DNA of 7,981 nt from Planctomycetaceae bacterium (GTDB lineage Bacteria > Planctomycetota > Planctomycetia > Pirellulales > Thermoguttaceae), in contig JAISBG010000729.1 of the NCBI GenBank assembly GCA_031266315.1, positions 1-7,981 of the forward strand. The letters are read 5' to 3'. This document shows positions 5,882-7,981 of the stretch, one piece after another (positions within the stretch are counted from its first letter, which is position 1; each line of letters begins with the position of its first letter). A program made the position numbers and the translations under genes. The notes under the pieces are model-generated. The model was given only the letters and a program-made list of their open reading frames with translations. It searched no databases and had not been told where the DNA came from.

Positions 5882-7642
5882 ATGAAAACACAATTTTTCA
5901 TTACAGTAGTTTTGTTTCTTTTTATTGTTTCGGGATTGACTTCTGCGGTTGCGAATGATCAGATTTTGCTTGAACAGATTAAGCGAATGCAAATGAATAT
6001 TGATCCGCAAAACGGTTTGCCGTGGGGAACTCATGGAGTTGCGAAAGGGTATCATTCCAATTTCGAAAAAGGAACCCGAGTTCATCCAACCCGCAGCGTA
6101 ATGGATTATGCCGCCTATTTTCTTGCAAGTCCGCTCAAAGAACATCAAGATCAGGGTAATACTCTTCTGGAAAAAGTTTTAACGTTACAGGATCAAAATC
6201 CGGAAAGCAAAACGTTTGGCGTTTGGTCATGGTATGCCGAAGAACCGCTTACTCAAATGGCTTATGTCGATTACAACTGGGCTGATTTTCAGGGAGCGGT
6301 GCTAGCGGTAATCTTGCACGATTTTTCCAATCGGCTTTCCGATGATATTCGGGAAAAGGCAAAGAAATCATTGGAATATTGTTGCGGTGCTATTATCAAA
6401 CGTAATGTCGGTCCCGGTTACACAAATATTGCCATCATGGGTGCGGTGGTAACGGCAGCCGCTGGCGAAATTCTTGAAACACCGGAATTTCTTGATTACG
6501 GACGAAAGCGGATTCAACGAAATCTCGACTATTATAAAGAGGCAGGCGGTTTTAACGAATACAATAGTCCGACTTACACGATGGTCGTTATTCATGAATT
6601 GGAGCGGATGCTTTATCTGGTTTCCGATTTGGAATGTAGGACGGTTGCAACGGAATTACTCGGCGAAGCGTGGAAAATCGTTGCGGAACATTATCATGTT
6701 CCGACCGGTGAATGGGCAGGTCCACACGCAAGAAGTTACAGCGATCGGCTTTCCCGTCAAACGCGCAACGGAATTTTATCCCGTGCCGGTTTATTGCCAA
6801 AGAATACTGTTACAGATTCCATACAACTTGTTCCGATGGTTTCGGTTCCGAATTTGTTGCAACATTTTTTTAAGGAGATTCCCCAAAATCCGGTAGAGCG
6901 TTGTTATGTTTTTGCCAAAGGGCGACCAGCGTTTGAGGTTTCGGGAACAACCTGGATGGATTCCACTGCAACTCTTGGAACAGCAACCTATCACACATTT
7001 TGGGAACAAAATCGCGGTTTAATCGGTTATTGGACAAATTCCGGTTTGTTGACTCCGGTGTTACGGCTTCGGTTTTTACATAACGGTTCTGATTTTTCCA
7101 GTGCATGGGGACGGCATTGGCAATCGGAAACAAAAACCGTTTCGGCAATCGGACTGCTGAAAGATCAGGGAAGTATGCATCCAAGTTTTGACCGTCCCTG
7201 GAAAACCGGAACTTTTAACGCAACATCATTTCGCATCGTTTATCAACTCGAAACCCCAAACGCAACAGTTAAAACATTGGGTTCCAACCGTTTTGAACTT
7301 ACCGCCGGACAGATTCGTGCGGTGGTGCATGTTGCCGATAACTGTTCTTTTAATGGCGCAACAATAACTTGGAAAACGGAACAAAAAGACCATATTGCCT
7401 CAGTGGTTGGTGTTTGTTACGAAGGAGAAGAAAAAGCGTTTCCGTTTCGAGAAATGAGAGAAACACGAATCGGTACGGCGTTGGAACTTCTTTATCCGGA
7501 CGATAAACCTTCCGAATCGCCGGTCAAGTTTGTCGAAAGCGATTTTGAAACCAAAGAAGATGGAAAATTTTACGGCGTCCTCTGGTCTGGTGTGAACGAC
7601 GCCAAACCGTTGCTTGCTCCCCTAAAACCAACTAATCACTGA
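5882..7642 (+). CDS. Secreted protein with predicted alpha-helical toroid, polysaccharide-lyase-like (function uncertain)
   Basis: A 586-residue protein starting at ATG 5882 behind AGGAG (5870-5874, 7-base spacing). An in-frame ATG at 5774 lacks a ribosome binding site and would put 36 residues ahead of the signal peptide (MKTQFFITVVLFLFIVSGLTSAVA). Residues about 26-335 look helix-rich with repeated aromatic motifs at predicted helix ends: YNWADFQGAVLA (131-142), GPGYTNIAIMGAVVTAAAG (177-195), GGFNEYNSPTYTM (222-234) and GEWAGPHARSYSDRL (276-290). This layout, with conserved N, Y, H and R residues, recalls the (alpha/alpha)6 toroid of heparinase- and alginate-lyase-type polysaccharide lyases. 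The rest, about 340-580, is rich in beta-strand-like segments, as in the sandwich that follows the toroid in such lyases. I do not recognise a specific family. Candidate catalytic residues are N132, N225, Y227, H282 and Y286 (inference). Gene context with a glycosidase-like neighbour supports a glycan target. Confidence 0.75.
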   Translation: MKTQFFITVVLFLFIVSGLTSAVANDQILLEQIKRMQMNIDPQNGLPWGTHGVAKGYHSNFEKGTRVHPTRSVMDYAAYFLASPLKEHQDQGNTLLEKVLTLQDQNPESKTFGVWSWYAEEPLTQMAYVDYNWADFQGAVLAVILHDFSNRLSDDIREKAKKSLEYCCGAIIKRNVGPGYTNIAIMGAVVTAAAGEILETPEFLDYGRKRIQRNLDYYKEAGGFNEYNSPTYTMVVIHELERMLYLVSDLECRTVATELLGEAWKIVAEHYHVPTGEWAGPHARSYSDRLSRQTRNGILSRAGLLPKNTVTDSIQLVPMVSVPNLLQHFFKEIPQNPVERCYVFAKGRPAFEVSGTTWMDSTATLGTATYHTFWEQNRGLIGYWTNSGLLTPVLRLRFLHNGSDFSSAWGRHWQSETKTVSAIGLLKDQGSMHPSFDRPWKTGTFNATSFRIVYQLETPNATVKTLGSNRFELTAGQIRAVVHVADNCSFNGATITWKTEQKDHIASVVGVCYEGEEKAFPFREMRETRIGTALELLYPDDKPSESPVKFVESDFETKEDGKFYGVLWSGVNDAKPLLAPLKPTNH

Positions 7643-7688
7643 TTCCATACATAGTTGTAACCAAAGGATAAAAATTGTTTCATTTTTT

Positions 7689-7723
7689 CAAATTTTAAAA
7701 ACACATTTAACCCCAAATTTTAA
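7689..7723. repeat. Short direct repeat upstream of the nucleoside hydrolase gene
   Basis: CAAATTTTAA occurs at 7689-7698 and again at 7714-7723, 25 bases apart start to start, with a related CACATTTAA-like piece between them. The second copy abuts the Shine-Dalgarno site AAGGAG (7725-7730). It could be a paired regulator site or low-complexity AT sequence. Confidence 0.3.
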
Positions 7724-7739
7724 CAAGGAGATTTTAACC

Positions 7740-7981
7740 ATGACACTAAAAAATTATTGTCTGTTGGTTTGTTTTGTAACGGCAATATTATTGTTGCCGT
7801 TTTGTTCCGGCGCGGAGCCGGTTCGTTTAATTTTCGATACCGATCTTGGTAACGATGTTGACGACACAATGGCACTCGCGGTAATTCATGCGTTACAAAA
7901 CCGTAACGAATGTGAATTGCTGGCGGTAACAACCACAAAGGATAATCCGTATGTTGCGCCGATGATCGCCGTTTTGAACAC
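7740..7981 (+). CDS. Secreted inosine-uridine-type nucleoside hydrolase, 3' partial
   Basis: ATG 7740 lies 9 bases after AAGGAG (7725-7730) and the frame stays open to the right edge, giving 80 codons of a protein usually of about 300-350 residues. Residues 1 to about 24 (MTLKNYCLLVCFVTAILLLP, then FCSG) form a signal peptide, so this is an exported form rather than the usual cytoplasmic salvage enzyme. Residues 30-42 hold the family signature: FDTD (D33, D35), then GNDVDD (D39, D41, D42), the Asp cluster that binds Ca2+ and the ribose. ELLAVTTT follows, as in the second family strand. The family splits the N-glycosidic bond of nucleosides to base and ribose. Exported relatives in planctomycetes and Bacteroidetes may act on other ribosides, so the exact substrate is open. 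It follows the lyase-like gene by 97 bases with no clear terminator. Confidence 0.88.
   Translation, partial: MTLKNYCLLVCFVTAILLLPFCSGAEPVRLIFDTDLGNDVDDTMALAVIHALQNRNECELLAVTTTKDNPYVAPMIAVLN

Noticed and set aside
1..7981. tRNA, rRNA, CRISPR array, transposase gene or defence system
   Set aside because: No cloverleaf, conserved rRNA segment, regularly spaced repeats, transposase motif or known defence domain was found on either strand by reading.

Overview
The window looks like part of a Planctomycetota chromosome, probably a host-associated or anaerobic, AT-rich member of the Pirellulales/Thermoguttaceae type. The strongest sign is a DUF1559 pseudopilin-like protein with the prepilin motif [15 protein letters not shown] and a C-terminal H-x9-DG motif, a family hugely expanded in this phylum. 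Next to it is a small lipoprotein-like protein with a carboxypeptidase-regulatory fold, a common partner there. The phylum call is inference from protein families, and the finer placement is a guess. All supported genes are on the + strand.

Layout. Bases 3-212 are the 3' end of a gene running in from the left, tentatively a phosphofructokinase-type enzyme. Bases 213-704 hold no intact gene. They contain two hairpins, a weak promoter candidate, a good ribosome binding site, a signal-peptide-like start at 488, and a run of 12 G. This run breaks the reading frame between any usable start and the DUF1559 protein (705-1760). Then come an intergenic near-perfect palindrome (1828-1857), the small lipoprotein-like protein (1948-2460), a secreted endonuclease/exonuclease/phosphatase-fold protein (2534-3334), a secreted 787-residue protein ending in a GHL10-type glycosidase-like domain (3383-5746), a secreted 586-residue protein of uncertain, polysaccharide-lyase-like appearance (5882-7642), and the start of a secreted nucleoside hydrolase (7740 to the window edge).

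The four genes from 2534 onward all have N-terminal signal sequences, strong Shine-Dalgarno sites 7-9 bases before the ATG, and modest gaps (48, 135 and 97 bases) without a convincing terminator. They may form one export-oriented catabolic operon: a phosphoesterase/nuclease-like protein, a glycosidase-like protein, a possible lyase and a nucleoside hydrolase, all acting outside the cytoplasmic membrane. That joint role is inference.

The most unusual item is the G12 tract. As written, the pilin has no start codon that keeps its prepilin peptidase site. Changing the tract to 11 or 14 G joins it to the well-signalled ATG at 488, and 10 or 13 G joins it to the ATG at 556. This is either a phase-variable switch, a recent inactivation, or a homopolymer sequencing error.
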